Origin: Salvator merianae | Taxonomy: Eukaryota; Chordata; Lepidosauria; Squamata; Teiidae | NCBI GenBank assembly: GCA_003586115.2 | Contig: QVOM02000074.1 | Span: forward strand, 2,478,362 to 2,542,361 | Direction: 5' to 3' | DNA: 64,000 nucleotides | Shown: in pieces, positions 44,910-55,389 of the stretch | Layout of the letters: the number at the start of each line of letters is the position of its first letter | Numbering within the stretch: position 1 is the stretch's first letter | Position numbers and translations under genes: made by a program | The notes under the pieces: generated by a model | What the model was told of the DNA's origin: nothing | The model's database searches: none | Seen by the model: the letters and a program-made list of their open reading frames with translations, nothing else

Positions 44910-44917
44910 TATATAAG
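44910..44917 (+). promoter_or_regulatory. LTR TATA box
   Basis: TATATAAG in the LTR, about 70 bases before the AATAAA. Conserved in the 3' LTR near 49064-49071. Confidence 0.6.
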
Positions 44918-44984
44918 ACTGCTTGCTTGGTTAGTTGTTGTTGGGGGACGAAGGAATGCTGTTCGTGACTGCACGCTGTATTGG

Positions 44985-44990
44985 AATAAA
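44985..44990 (+). promoter_or_regulatory. LTR polyadenylation signal AATAAA
   Basis: AATAAA downstream of the TATA box, also present in the 3' LTR near 49145. Confidence 0.6.
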
Positions 44991-45122
44991 TCATGGTTGT
45001 CTTTTACATGCTCTTGATGTAAGTGTGATTCCTATATTACAAAGCTTTGCATGTGGAATATTGGAAATACTAGTTATTTAGATTTCATCTCTGTGTTACT
45101 GCTATCTGCTGACTCTGCAATA

Positions 45123-45136
45123 GGTTACGGGCTCAG
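45123..45136 (+). promoter_or_regulatory. Primer-binding site, half-tRNA type (initiator tRNA-Met)
   Basis: GGTTACGGGCTCAG starts directly after the LTR. It matches, with two transitions, GGTTATGGGCCCAG, the Drosophila copia primer site complementary to the anticodon stem-loop of initiator tRNA-Met rather than to the tRNA 3' end. Confidence 0.75.
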
Positions 45137-45269
45137 GTGTCCTTGTGCAGTTTACACAGGGAGTAATCTTAGTGCTAAGGTATTCCACATAGCTTGTAAT
45201 TTTGTAGTCCGCTGCTCAGGAGTTTTGTTTTTGGCTGTGATAATCTTTGTGCTTTGAGCCTTGCACAGA

Positions 45270-46340
45270 ATGGCGTTTGCAGCAGGAGGAGTGGCAGGCT
45301 TGCCTTTCCAGAGGTTGGATGGCAGAAATTATTTGTCTTGGTGTGCAAAGGTCTGCAGTTGTTTGATTAGAGATGACCTTGCTGACTGCCTGACGAACCC
45401 CCCAGTCAACGCTGACAGACGGAGGAGAGACGCCAAAGCGAGGGCGGTCTTGGTTTTGTCTGTAGAAGACAGTCAATTGACTCATTTCAGAGGGAGAGAA
45501 ACTGCTAAAGAATGTTGGGACGCATTGAAGTCAGTATATCAAAATGACTCTGCAAGCTCAAAAATGGTTCTCACCAGAAAGCTGTTTTCGTGTAAGTTGA
45601 AGCAAGGATGCAACCTAGAAAGTCTGAAGAGACATTTGCAGACTATCATGTCTTTGTTTGCTGACCCTGGAGATAGAGGTTTGCACATTCCTGAGCCACT
45701 GAAAGGGTACATTTTGCTTTCTTCCCTTAACTCTCAGTCTGATCCGTTAATTGATGGTCTTCAAGGACTTCCAGAGAGTCAGCTAACTCTTCCTTTCCTC
45801 GCACAAAAACTGAATGAGTGGGTATCTAGGAAAACACACAGCCATGGAGGGGAGAAGGAGCATGCAACGTTTACAGAACAATCACATTCAGAATATATAT
45901 GTACTGTTCGTTGTCATTATTGTAAGAAACTGGGTCATAGAATAAGGGATTGCAGAGCCCATAAGGCCAGCCAGAGGCAACAGCAACATAAGCCAGGTGC
46001 TGCAAAGCAATATGGCAACAAACCTGATAGTGCAGTGTTGCTAGCAGGGGCTGGTGAGTCAAGAAATAATAATTTATGGTTAATAGACAGTGGATCTGCA
46101 CAACATGTTGTAAACAAATTTGCTATGCTAGAGAATCCTAGGCAATCTAGCATACAAAACATTAGGTTAGCTAATGGCATGCCTGTAAAAGTAAACAAAG
46201 AGGGTGATGTTTTTGTTCCTCATTTAGGACATAAGGTAACCAACTGTGTTTTGGTAAATAAGCTTGAATATTGTCTATTGAGTGTGGCAAAACTCACCAA
46301 TGATGGTTTCAAAGTTTTTTTCAAGGGAATGAATGCCTAA
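45270..46340 (+). pseudogene. Copia gag and protease
   Basis: 356-codon open frame from the ATG at 45270, 147 bases after the LTR. Gag begins with the LDGRNYLSWCAKVCSCL motif (residues about 16-32) and AKECWDALKSVY, typical of the UBN2-like Copia capsid. A CCHC zinc knuckle, CHYCKKLGHRIRDC, lies at about residues 215-228. The aspartic protease active site reads WLIDSGSAQHV with Asp near residue 272. Gag packages RNA and protease cleaves the polyprotein. The frame ends in TAA at 46338-46340 shortly after the protease, and pol resumes in another frame. I read that as a frameshift because Copia normally has one continuous ORF. Confidence 0.85.
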
Positions 46341-47260
46341 TTACAGATAGTAATGGGGATGCTTGTGCTAAGGATATCAAACAAAATGGATTGTATGTGC
46401 TAGGTGATACGGCTTCAATGTCTGTTAACTACCTAGACAATGTTCCACTACATGATAAGTGCTTGCATTATCAGCACCATGTAATGTCTCATGCTAGATT
46501 TCTTACCTTGAAGAAAACTGCTGAGATGTGTGACATGAAGTTGCAGAAATGCAATACTTTCTTGGATTGCTCTGTGTGTAGCAGGACAAAACTAAAGAGA
46601 TACCCTATCCCAAAACAGAGTTTCAGGCAGGCAAATTCCATCTTGGAATTGGTGCACGTAGACGTGTCAGGGCCACACCCTAGAAGTGTAGGACGTGCAC
46701 AATATGCTTTTGTTTTAGTAGATGACTTTAGTAGATATACATTTGTTTTCATTTTGAAGAACAAAAGTGAGGTATACACTAAGTTCCTAGAGTGGTTAAA
46801 TCTCATGGAGACCCAGCATCCTGAGGCAAAACTGAAGAAGCTCCAAAGTGACAGAGGTGGAGAAATTGTGAATAAGAAAATGGAGGAATTGTTAAAGAAC
46901 AAAGGGATTATACACAGAAGGTCTAATCCTTATTCATCTGCAGAAAATGGCATTGCAGAACGGAGAATTGGGATACTCCAGACTATGATGGATTGTATGA
47001 TCCAGGATTCTGGAATGTCCAAAAGATATTGGGCAGAAGCCATGATGACAGCGGCTCATGTATGTAATAGACTGTGGTCTTCTACCGTGGATGATACTCC
47101 ATATCACAAATTCCTAGGGAAGAAGCCTAACCTGAGCTACTTGCGAGTGTTCGGAATCTATACTTATGTACTCATCCCTAAGGAGCAGAGACCCAAGAGA
47201 GGTGACAGATGGCTATGCTTGAGATTCATTGGGTATGAACTGTACACTAAAGACATATAA
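46341..47260 (+). pseudogene. Copia integrase
   Basis: The open frame 46391-47260 continues pol. The zinc-binding HHCC region spans CLHYQHHVMSHA to CNTFLDCSVCSRTK. The catalytic core has the D,D(35)E-type triad: VHVDVSGP (first Asp), KLQSDRGGE (second Asp) and AENGIAERRI (Glu). Downstream comes GKKPNLSYLRVFGIYTYV, the conserved Copia GKKP-L-HLR-FG motif. Integrase inserts the cDNA and leaves the 5-bp duplication seen here. All three catalytic residues are visible. The frame stops at 47260 where a short local duplication (AAAGACATATAA) marks the start of the RT deletion. Confidence 0.85.
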
Positions 47261-47927
47261 ATGGTATGTCATATAAAGACATATAAAGGTATAAATGCTT
47301 GGATGCCAAACTAACTGAAATGAAATTTACACGCAGTAATGCAGATGCATGTTTGTATATAAAAGGTAAAGGGGAAAAACAAATGTTTGTACTCATTTCT
47401 GTTGATGACATTCTTGTAATTGGTACAAATGAAGTGGTGTCTATACATGCCTAAGCAAAAGTTTCAAAGTAAAAGACCTAGGACAGGCCATTAAATATTT
47501 AGGAATTGAAATCTCTAAATCTGAGGAGGGGCTAGAGCTAAGCCAAAAAGGAAAAATAATAAGATTACTAGAAAAGGCTAATATGACAAATGCTAAGGCA
47601 GTAAGCACACCAATGGTTCCCAATTTCCTGAAAATGAAAAGAGGCAAAAAGTTTGAAGATGGTACCCTATATAGATCAATCGTAGGTACATTAATGTATT
47701 TGGCAACATGGACATGCCCAGATATATCATACACTACCAATGTGCTAGCTAGAAGGGTACAAGAGCCAACACATATAGACTGGCAAGCAGCAAAACGTAT
47801 ATTATGCTACCTCAAAGGGACGCAAAACAAAATATTGAGAATTCACCCAGATGATAGCAAAGATTTAGTCAGCTATGCAGATAGTTCATTTGGAGATGGT
47901 GAGCACAACAAATAATGCACTGGATAT
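47261..47927 (+). pseudogene. Copia RT remnant and start of RNase H
   Basis: Most of the RT is missing. What remains reads FTRSNADACLYI, then MFVLISVDDILVIGT near 47390-47430, where VDD is the catalytic box. After frame changes comes VKDLGQAIKYLGIEI. The open frame 47583-47915 has STPMVPN, YRSIVGTLMYLATWTCPDIS and WQAAKRILCYLKGT, the RT-RNase H connection. SYADSSFGD is the first RNase H Asp motif. The frame is interrupted by the MITE at 47931. Confidence 0.8.
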
Positions 47928-47930
47928 ATA
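47928..47930. repeat. MITE target duplication, left copy (ATA)
   Basis: ATA recurs at 48482-48484. Removing the insert and one ATA keeps the RNase H frame open across the junction. Confidence 0.7.
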
Positions 47931-48481
47931 GGGCCTGTTTGCACTACAGCGGTGGAACGTTCCAGTCCGTTCGCTAGAACGGAGCATTTGCACTGCCGCG
48001 GGCACGAGCCTCACCCGATCCGAACCACATCGTACCCGATTTGTACCTGATCCTGGGTAAGGCAAGACAAGTAAAAGCTTGTCTTCATCCCAACCTGCGA
48101 GATGGAGCGAAGATTGGGCACGGTGCTTTCGCACTGTCGTCGGCGTTTGCAATGGCACGCGTGGTCTGCAGCTTCGCACCCCGGTCCGCTGCTCCGTACC
48201 CCTGGTACGAAGCTTCGTGCCCGGGATAGCCCTTTCGGCATGGCAGCCTAACTGCCGTTATGAAGCCGGCTCCGTTACGAGCCCTCTGGTTACGAAGCGG
48301 AGCACGATGGTACGGAGTGCGGTAGCGAACTAGCGGCTGCCATTCGCACTGTTCCCTTTGCTGGTCGGCTTCGGGTCCGTTCCTCTGGACGGGAGTGCGA
48401 ATGGCAGCAAGCGTTCTCCAACCCCTCCGGTCTGAAGCCAACTACTAGGAACGGTCTACCGAGCTCAGTGCGAAAAGGCCC
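47931..48481. mobile_element. Harbinger-like MITE inside Copia RNase H
   Basis: The left end is GGGCCTGTTTGCAC and the right end GTGCGAAAAGGCCC, an inverted pair with one mismatch in 14, and a 3-bp duplication. The interior is GC-rich and unlike the Copia flanks. It contains clusters of TTCG/CGAA and GGTACGAAGC-like motifs with inverted partners. Same terminal family as 39333, but the interior differs. No ORF of significance. Confidence 0.85.
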
Positions 48482-48852
48482 ATAGTTCAATATGCCAATT
48501 GCCCCATTACATGGAGATCTAGTAAGCAGAGCCTAGTGGCAATTTCCACATCAGAAGCAGAATTCTGTGCACTATCAGAAGTTTGCAATGAATTGCAATG
48601 GGTAAAACAATTCTTAACAATAACACAATTGTATATGTAGATTCACAAGTATGTATTGAAATGGCAAAAACAGATAATCTAAAGTCCAGAACCAAATATG
48701 TTGGGGCAAGGTATAACAATGTAAGAAAACTAATTACTGATAGAGAATTTGGATTGGAATATATACCATCAGAAGAAAACTGTGCTGATATGTTTACCAA
48801 ACCATTGGTACAATGTAAATATGAAAAATGTCTGAAGTTATTGTCAATGTAA
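48482..48852 (+). pseudogene. Copia RNase H, C-terminal end of pol
   Basis: Frames after the MITE read CPITWRSSKQS, LVAISTSEAEFCALSEVCNE (the conserved STSEAEY motif with catalytic Glu), then TIVYVDSQVCIEMAK and SRTKYVGARYN with YIPSEENCADMFTKPL. The frame ends in TAA at 48850-48852. This is the usual Copia C terminus about 40 bases before the 3' LTR. A frameshift lies near 48600. Confidence 0.85.
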
Positions 48853-48885
48853 ATATGTAAATATGCAGTATTGTGTCAAGACATT

Positions 48886-48891
48886 GAGGGG
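48886..48891 (+). promoter_or_regulatory. Polypurine tract
   Basis: GAGGGG immediately before the 3' LTR, the expected plus-strand priming site. Confidence 0.65.
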
Positions 48892-49242
48892 TGTTGATAT
48901 GTGAAACAAGATTTAATGTCTTGAACACAAGGCACTTTAAGATTTGCAAAAAGGAAGAACTGCAAAGTCATGCTTACATAATATCCAGGTGTTGAAAAGG
49001 TCAAGACCAATTAAGTTATTAGTTGACCTCAATTATCCAAAAGCAATGATTGGATGTATATATGTATATAAGACTGTTTGCTTGGTTAGTTGTTGATGGC
49101 GGATGAAGGAGAAGGAATGCTGTTAGTGACTGCACGCTGTATTGGAATAAATCACGGTTGCCTTTTACATGCTCTTGATGTAAGTGTGATTCCTATATTA
49201 CAAAGCTTTGCATGTGGAATATTGGAAATACTAATTATTTAG

Positions 49243-50841
49243 TTCAATAGAGAGTTTCCAGTTTTCACCAAAGTCTATCCACTGCCTTATTTTTCTGTAA
49301 CTTATTATATTTGTCCAGTCTCTCAAAATCTTCTTCTCATATCAGTCTTTCTCTAATTTGGCTTCTGCCCATTCTTCTACTCCACCACTTTTAAATTCCC
49401 CCTTCTGACTCCTTCAGTTGTTGTTGTTATTTTCTTCTTTCGTCTCCTCCTCCAATCCTTTCTTTGTTTACACCAGAAATATTGTTTATTCACAGTAACT
49501 CTTTGCTGCCTCCAAATATGGATTGTTTCTGTTATTATGCACCTCATGTGTTTCTTCCTCTCCTGAATTTTTTTTTTTCCAAGGCTTCCTTCAATGAAAA
49601 AATATAACCTTGAGCTGTTATCAGTGGTACAGACAACTCGTCTTGTCTCGTAGTCTGTATTTCTTGAGTCGTAAATTTTGTCTGAGGAATTTCTGCCTTG
49701 AAATCGCCCAATTTCAAAGTCTTATCCTTTGTTTCATGAAGTTCAGTGCATAAAGCACCTATTTCCGTTTTAATGTCCTGTCTTAATCTCTCAAAAGTCA
49801 GCCTCTGAGTCTCAAAAGAATTCTGCATTTCTTGAAAAATAGCGTCCATTTTTTTAAGAAGTAAATCTGACTGGAAGCCACACTGTTCATTTCTTTCTAA
49901 TTGCATGTTTTCTTCTCTTTATCTGTCTTAAAAACTTGGTTCTAAAGGCACTTTTTTCTTTTATTTTCTTCTTTTGTCTTAATTAAACCAAACTCCCATA
50001 TCCGTGCATTCTATTTAGTTAGCTGATAAGCACCGGCCAAATGTATTTTGATAAAGCACTGAAAACCCCGGCGTGTCTGAAGAACAGAACTTTAAATGAT
50101 TTATCTAAAAAAACGACACAGCCTTTGCAAATACTTTAGCATCTTGCTGAATTACGATGTTTAAACTTTCAGCATACATTGTCCAAACTGCAATTGTAGA
50201 GGGTTTTTTTTTCTTTTTTCTTTATTTTGCTCTTCTTAATGCTTATCTTAGTTTTAAAATCTTCATTAATTAAAAAGGGGATTGGCCGAACTTACGGTCC
50301 TGCAGACGAAAGTCTTGAAGATGACACACAATGTGACTCGGGAATGTTGACAAAATTCCCCCAGCTCCTTCGTCTCCTCCTTGCGCAGATAGCCACGACT
50401 CTCTCGTAGCCCCTGCTGGGGGGAGACTTGGTGGAGCTCAAATGAGGAATCCCTCCACCTCCCTGTCACTCAGGGAGATGAAATCTTCAGACAGAGGGGG
50501 TTTGACCTCCCCCCTCTGTCTCCTCACGTTGTGGTTTGCTCAGAGGAAAAATCCTCTCAGCAACTACATTCGGCCATCTTCCCCCGGAAGATCTGGAAAG
50601 TGGACTTGGAAAGTGGATTGGGTTTGCTGGAGGAAAAGAATGAAGAGAAAAGAAGAAGAATGTTGGTGGAAGAAAAGAGCTGGGTGGTTGGGGGGTAAGA
50701 AATATAGAAGAAATCTGGGAATTAATGAAAATGTTAGTTAAAAATGTTAGTTGACAAATCATGAATTATTTAGTGTAATTTTATATATCCTTAAAAATAA
50801 TAATAATAATAATAATAATTAATAATAAAAAAAAAAAAAAA
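49243..50841. mobile_element. L1 insertion with inverted 5' part (twin-priming-like)
   Basis: Flanked by a 19-bp target duplication (GGAAATACTARTTATTTAG at 49224-49242 and 50842-50860, one mismatch). A poly-A run at 50828-50841 shows that the 3' end is on the right, plus orientation. Yet 49243 to about 50589 reads as an L1 on the minus strand: 5' UTR starting at CTTCCGGGGGAAGATGGCCG (about 50590) and an ORF1 start at 49906. The last 250 bases to the poly-A are in plus orientation. An inverted 5' segment joined to a 3' segment with tail is the product expected of twin priming. Confidence 0.7.
49544..49906 (-). pseudogene. L1 ORF1, N-terminal coiled coil
   Basis: A 120-aa frame begins MQLERNEQCGFQSDLLLKKM and continues with heptad-like hydrophobic spacing through FQEMQNSFETQRLTFERL and IKTEIGALCTELHETKDKTL. 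This fits the trimerising coiled coil of L1 ORF1p, an RNA-binding chaperone. The RRM and C-terminal domains are not visible. Downstream frames to 49243 remain Glu/Lys-rich but are broken. It follows a ~680-bp 5' UTR on the minus strand (to about 50590), as an L1 promoter region should. Confidence 0.6.
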
Positions 50842-50906
50842 GGAAATACTAGTTATTTAGATTTCTTCTCTGTGTTACTGCTATCTGCTGACTCTGCAAT
50901 AATATG

Positions 50907-51099
50907 TTCAAGTGTTCAACTTTATGTTCAACTTTAAATGCCCATCCATCTATCAATTATTATTAATTTCTTGCTTATACTGACAATTTATCCACCTCAG
51001 GTACACAATATATTAAACTCTAGACACTCTTGTTTGCAAAAAGAATGATCTTTTCCTGATTCTAACCAGGTAAATAAACAAATAAACAGAATGCAATTT
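50907..51099. other. Copia right flank, unassigned
   Basis: Short AT-rich stretch with no recognised feature. Confidence 0.4.
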
Positions 51100-51600
51100 C
51101 AGCATCATCCTCCATTATTCCTTTGTCCTCTGTTACTATCTCCAGGAATCATTTGCTGTTTGGCACAAACAGCTAAATGGCTTAGGTCCTGAATATCTGA
51201 AGGAGCACCTTCTCCCATACAAACCTGACCAAGCATTAAGATCACAGGAGTGGCACTTCTTTTGTTACACTTCTCTGAGAAGTTTGGAGAAAGTGGCATA
51301 TGAAAGATCCTTTTCTGTAGTGGCCTCAGGCTTTGGAATAACCTCCCAACAGTGATGTATCAGGCACCAATGATATATGGCTTTTGGCCATAAGTTTTGA
51401 CCAAAACTTATCTGGTCACCAATTGCTGATGTTTAGTTCCTTCCAAATGTTTTCCTGCTAGGAAAGAAGGGTTGTATTTTGATTTTGTTTTCCTTTAATG
51501 ATGTCTTGCAGATTTTACCCGTGTTGCATACTGTTCATTTTATGGAGTGCTGTGACTTGGTCTGGTAAGGGCTCGATAAAATTGTTTAGATCTCTATATT
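51100..51600 (+). mobile_element. CR1/L3-type LINE, C-terminal and 3' UTR
   Basis: The plus strand reads LNGLGPEYLKEHLLPYKPDQALRS (shown in part), the same C-terminal motif as at 60440-60520, followed by RSFSVVASG and a short 3' UTR. Truncated 5' at about 51100. Confidence 0.7.
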
Positions 51601-51685
51601 TGCTGTTGATCTTGAGAAAAATGTATGCAAGTTTTTAAATTTTTTTAAAAAAAGAGTAGAATGGCTGCAGCTGGATTCTGGACAG

Positions 51686-52425
51686 TGTAAGATATAGAAA
51701 GGCTTCAAAACAGGGCAAGATTTTTGGGAATTTGGCAAGGGGAATTTGGCAAGGGGTGGAGGCAGAAAAGGTACTGTTTCTCCATGCCAAGCACGGGAAA
51801 CATCAGTCTGAGAACGAGCAAGTACGAATTGAGTCCGTGTTAAACTGTAACTGTGGGAACGACCAGAAGACGAATTCAGTCCTTGTACTCTTCCGATACG
51901 GATTAAATTTACGTTGTCGGAACACGGCCAAAGTCATACCAACTGCTATGTCACTTGAACTCAGAAGGTTGTTTTTCAGTGAAGGCAGATATTCACCAGA
52001 ACTGTTGCCAGGCATAGCAGATCTACCAAAGCTGAGCGCTGAATTTTATTGTATATAGCCATGTCTTAGAATGTAGTATGTGTAATTGGACTATGTTATA
52101 TTGTATATTGTGGATATGTAGATAAATACTCTTTAGTAAAGCAAGGACTTCTAGGACTTTTATTTTGAAAGATCTTTTGTTCAGATTATGGGTGACTGGT
52201 GGCTCCACTGGAATTGTTACATTTAGGCAAGAAGGAGTATAACAAGCCTTGTTAAAATGCAGACGGAAATACTCCGATTGGTTAACTGTTGACTATCTTG
52301 TATATAGTTAATATGCAGTGGGAACTGATCCCATTGGTTGTTGCTGTCCTTTAGAGCTGAATAAAACACTGTTTTTCAGTTTCAACATGAGCTGGATTCA
52401 TTTCTGTTTAGAGACAGACCTCACA
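51686..52425 (+). mobile_element. LTR-like sequence, unassigned retroelement
   Basis: This stretch has several LTR-like signals: ATAAATACTC near 52120, TTGTTACATTTAGGCAAGAAGG at 52216 resembling the start of a Gypsy internal region, a TATATAG box near 52300, AATAAAAC at 52359, and a CCTCACA end near 52425. The 108-aa ORF at 51732-52058 (MARGIWQGVEAEKVLF start) has no known domain. I could not define paired termini or a target duplication, so this is a weak call. Confidence 0.3.
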
Positions 52426-52589
52426 ACTGTCCAAAAATGCACCAGGTTGAAATGTGAACAATGAAATGAATTGACTATGCCATACCATACATGAAAAAGC
52501 TCCCTGTAAATAGAAAGTTTCCTTTCTGATATACTGGCAATTTTTGCACTTAAAACTGGACCTGATTGTGGCATCATGTGGCCCGATTA

Positions 52590-52983
52590 TGTAGGCCTGA
52601 TCACACCTGTCCACTGCTCAGGCCTGCTGGTCACCACAGCAGTGACTGGATGCTTCCCTGCCATTGCTGTGGTGACGATCAGGTGTGCGCCCAATCGGGC
52701 ATCACAAGCCTGATTGGGGCATCACGCAGGCCCAATTGGGCCTGATTGCCCCATTGCACATGCACAATTGCAGGATCACATGCGTGATGGAACAGCTTGC
52801 ACCCAAAATGGCCACTGCACTGCAGATAAGTGTGAATGAAACCAGTTAAGGTTCCAGACTGCAGATTACTTCTTCAGTGGTAGGAGCAATCGGGAGCGGT
52901 TGGATACTGCTTCGGGTCGCTTTGGCCATCTTGTGGTGCGAATGTGCCGCAATGCTTGCTATCATCAAGTGTGAATCAGCCCA
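52590..52983. mobile_element. Harbinger-like MITE
   Basis: The left end TGTAGGCCTGATCACACCTG and the right end CAAGTGTGAATCAGCCCA are related inverted termini with indels, and TTA flanks both sides (52587-52589 and 52984-52986). The interior shares CACCACAGCAGTGACTGG, GCCCAATCGGGC and CATGCGTGATGG motifs with 39333-40385. Confidence 0.65.
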
Positions 52984-53554
52984 TTAGGTTTTGCTTTTTA
53001 TTTATGGGATACTTAGTTGGTTTTGATGTTGGTAATGTTCAAGAGAGCATCTTAATCACACATTCAGTCTAATCATTCTAGTAGTGCAATAGCATTGCAT
53101 CTTTCCTCTCTCTTGTATCCTGTTAATAGCATATTTTCTTGATATTTAAACAAAAACAACTTTAGATCCCTAACACTATAAAAGCTCAGTCACTAGTTCA
53201 GTTTTATTTCAGTGTATTGAAGTCAAATGGTACTCTAGTGGTTTCAAAGTTTGTCATATGTGTTTAAGCACGCTTAATTTATTCTATTATGTTTATTTGC
53301 TTTGGCTAGCAAATTGCCAAAAATAGGTTTTTCTAATTTTTAAAAAACCTTTATATTGATGGGTCTCACATCTTCTATTCATTTTAAAATGCATTTTTTA
53401 AAATATAAGTGATAATAAAAATTAGGTCAAAAAGATCTCAGTGTTCTAACCCAAACTCTGTTAGAACAAGACAATAAAAGTATGGCTAGGATTTATTGCC
53501 AACTAATTAACTGTGGTATTTACTCAGGGCACAGAGTAACTAATAAAGTTTCTT
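52984..53554. other. No recognised gene or repeat
   Basis: AT-rich, unassigned. Confidence 0.4.
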
Positions 53555-53776
53555 TTGTTGTTGTTCAGCCACGCAGCCATGTCCAACTCTGCACAACCCC
53601 ATGGATCACAGCATACCAGGCCCCTCTGTCCTTCATTGTCTCTCCAAGTTTACTCAGACTCTTGTTTGCTGCTTCTATAACAATATCTATCCATCTCATC
53701 CTCTGCCATCCCTTTCCCTTTTGCCCTCTACCTTTCCTAGCATCAGGGTGTTTTCCAACGAGTTCTGTCTTCTCGT
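53555..53776 (-). mobile_element. RTE-BovB LINE 3' end
   Basis: The plus strand is the antisense of the BovB 3' region: TTGTTGTTCAG, GCAGCCATGTCCAACTCTG, CCCCATGGATCACAGCA, CCAGGCCCCTCTGTC and CATCTCATCCTCTGCC. This is the hallmark sequence shared by squamate and ruminant BovB. The ORFs in it are antisense shadows. It is cut at 53776 by a MITE. Confidence 0.85.
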
Positions 53777-54215
53777 GGGCCTATTTGCACTTGCTGCTAG
53801 CAAGCATCAGGAATGCTTGCTAGCCAAGTGCGTCTGTACCTAGTGGAGGTCCAAGTGGCTGGGAGCAGGCTAAAGCCACTCCTGATCGCAGATACCTGTG
53901 GAGCACTAATTAGTGCTTCACAACCTTATCAGGAGGTGATAGTCACCTCCGTGTAAGGTGTGTTTGCATCCATCTGGTGGTGCAGCATCCAGGTCGATTG
54001 AACACATTGGTCAGGCCTGTGCAAATGGGCAATCAGGCCCAATTTGGCCTGCACAATTGGGCCCACATGATGCCCCAATTCGATCGCGCAGGCCCGATCG
54101 GATGATTGTGCCTGCATGCGCCTGCGCACTGCACAGTGCTGCTGGTTGCCATGGCAGTGGCCAGCCGCTTCCTGCCACTGACTGCTATGGCATGGATTGG
54201 GCACAGCTACCGGCA
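53777..54215. mobile_element. Harbinger-like MITE, right end missing
   Basis: The left end GGGCCTATTTGCACTTGCT is followed by the subterminal inverted pair TGCTAGCAAGCAT and AATGCTTGCTAGCC. The interior has GGCCCACATGATGCCCC, GATCGCGCAGGCCCGATCGG and GTTGCCATGGCAGTGG, as in 39333-40385. No right terminus was found, so the 3' boundary is approximate. Confidence 0.6.
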
Positions 54216-55389
54216 TTTGTCTTCAATCCTATCAAGACCACTAGTCTGAACCCAGAGCAAACACAGCAAGACAATGATGAATCCATGTTGGTTTAGTGAT
54301 AAGAAACCTGCTGCATAATTGCATGTATAAAGGTTTATGCTCCAAGAAGCACCTCCCCCCAGCCAGGCTCTGCTAATAAGCAACTTCTAAGCATTTCTGT
54401 AAACTCCCTGTTTCAACAAGCTAACCTCCCCTCTGTATCACTTTGTTCCACGAAAGAATCCAGGGTCAATGAGACAAGCAAGATGGGATAGGCCTGCATT
54501 CAAGATGAACAAAGATGGCAAAGCTGAGGCCACCTTAACAACTCCACTAAGAAGAGTTACGGCATTCTAATGTGCATAAATCATCCACTAGGGACTAAAG
54601 TCCCAACGTACACAAGCCCCATCTTATCCATATGAATCATGCTTAATCAAGAAATGGTTTGGGGGAGGGGACATTCTCTGTTGTGTCTTGTTTTCACTTG
54701 CTCCTGAGTCATCATTTCTGAGCTCATTATTTAAAGTCCCTTTTCTCCTAACTGGTGGTCTCAGCTTTTCACACCAAGCCAGTTATCTCCAAAGCTCATG
54801 TTAGTAATTACTGTTGTCTAGGTCAACACCCACTGGCAGACTGAGCTCATCAGCCACAACCTCTCCCTTTGCAGAAATGAGCCAAACGGCCTCTGTGACC
54901 TCAGCAAAATGTCAGCTTCCACTCTGAGACAGCCAGCCAATGACTTCAGAGGAGTGTCCAGTACCATTTATGTTGTCTTTTGAGCATTCTGTGTTTGAAG
55001 CACTTTTCTAGGAGGATGGAAGAAATTAGCTAAGTGGGGCTTTCCATCTCCAGTTTATATGAACTGTTGCTCCCAGTAAATTGCTGAGCTATGAGTTACC
55101 TCAGATATTACTGTTTGACCTTTGCTGACTCTACTGATAGGCTGATTTTGTTATGAAGCCAGGAATCTCCATTATCCAAGTAAGAGAAAGTATAGTGCAG
55201 TTTAACAAAACAAAAACAAAAAACCTTCCATTCGGCAATGCAATTTAGTTCAAAATAAAACAAAAACACCTTTCCCTCTGGGCATTTGAACTCAGTTGAA
55301 ATTCGCTCTCAGAAGCAGGACGATGAAACAAAAGGAGGAAAAGATATGAAATTTGAGTGTTTATTCTGTATATTTTTACATAAATATTT
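54216..55389. other. No recognised gene or repeat
   Basis: Unassigned sequence. A TGTTGG to GTCAACA pair at 54287 and 54828 was considered as LTR ends and not accepted. Confidence 0.4.

Larger units (their letters stand above)
44738..45122 (+). repeat. Copia 5' LTR
   Basis: 385 bp, TGTTGGTATGTGAAAC to CTCTGCAATA. It carries a TATA-like TATATAAG at 44910-44917 and AATAAA at 44985-44990, giving a plausible U3-R-U5 arrangement. Confidence 0.9.
44738..50901 (+). mobile_element. Ty1/Copia LTR retrotransposon, complete ends, with two nested insertions
   Basis: LTRs at 44738-45122 and 48892-49242 plus 50861-50901 begin TGTTG and end GCAATA, with a 5-bp duplication. Between them are a primer site, gag with a zinc knuckle, protease, integrase, a largely deleted RT, and RNase H. 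This is the Copia order, with integrase before RT. A polypurine tract GAGGGG precedes the 3' LTR. I count about ten substitutions and two small indels between the LTRs, so the copy is moderately old. Secondary insertions are a MITE at 47931-48481 and an L1 at 49243-50841. Frameshifts and the RT deletion leave it inactive. Confidence 0.9.
48892..50901 (+). repeat. Copia 3' LTR, split by an L1
   Basis: The first part, 48892-49242, matches the 5' LTR. The last part, 50861-50901, completes it to GCAATA. The intervening 49243-50841 plus a duplicated 19-bp target is the nested L1. Confidence 0.9.

Noticed and set aside
54287..54832. TGTTGG...GTCAACA pair as a possible solo LTR
   Set aside because: Only 5 bp of inverted match, no matching flanking duplication, and the TATA and poly-A signals are unconvincing.
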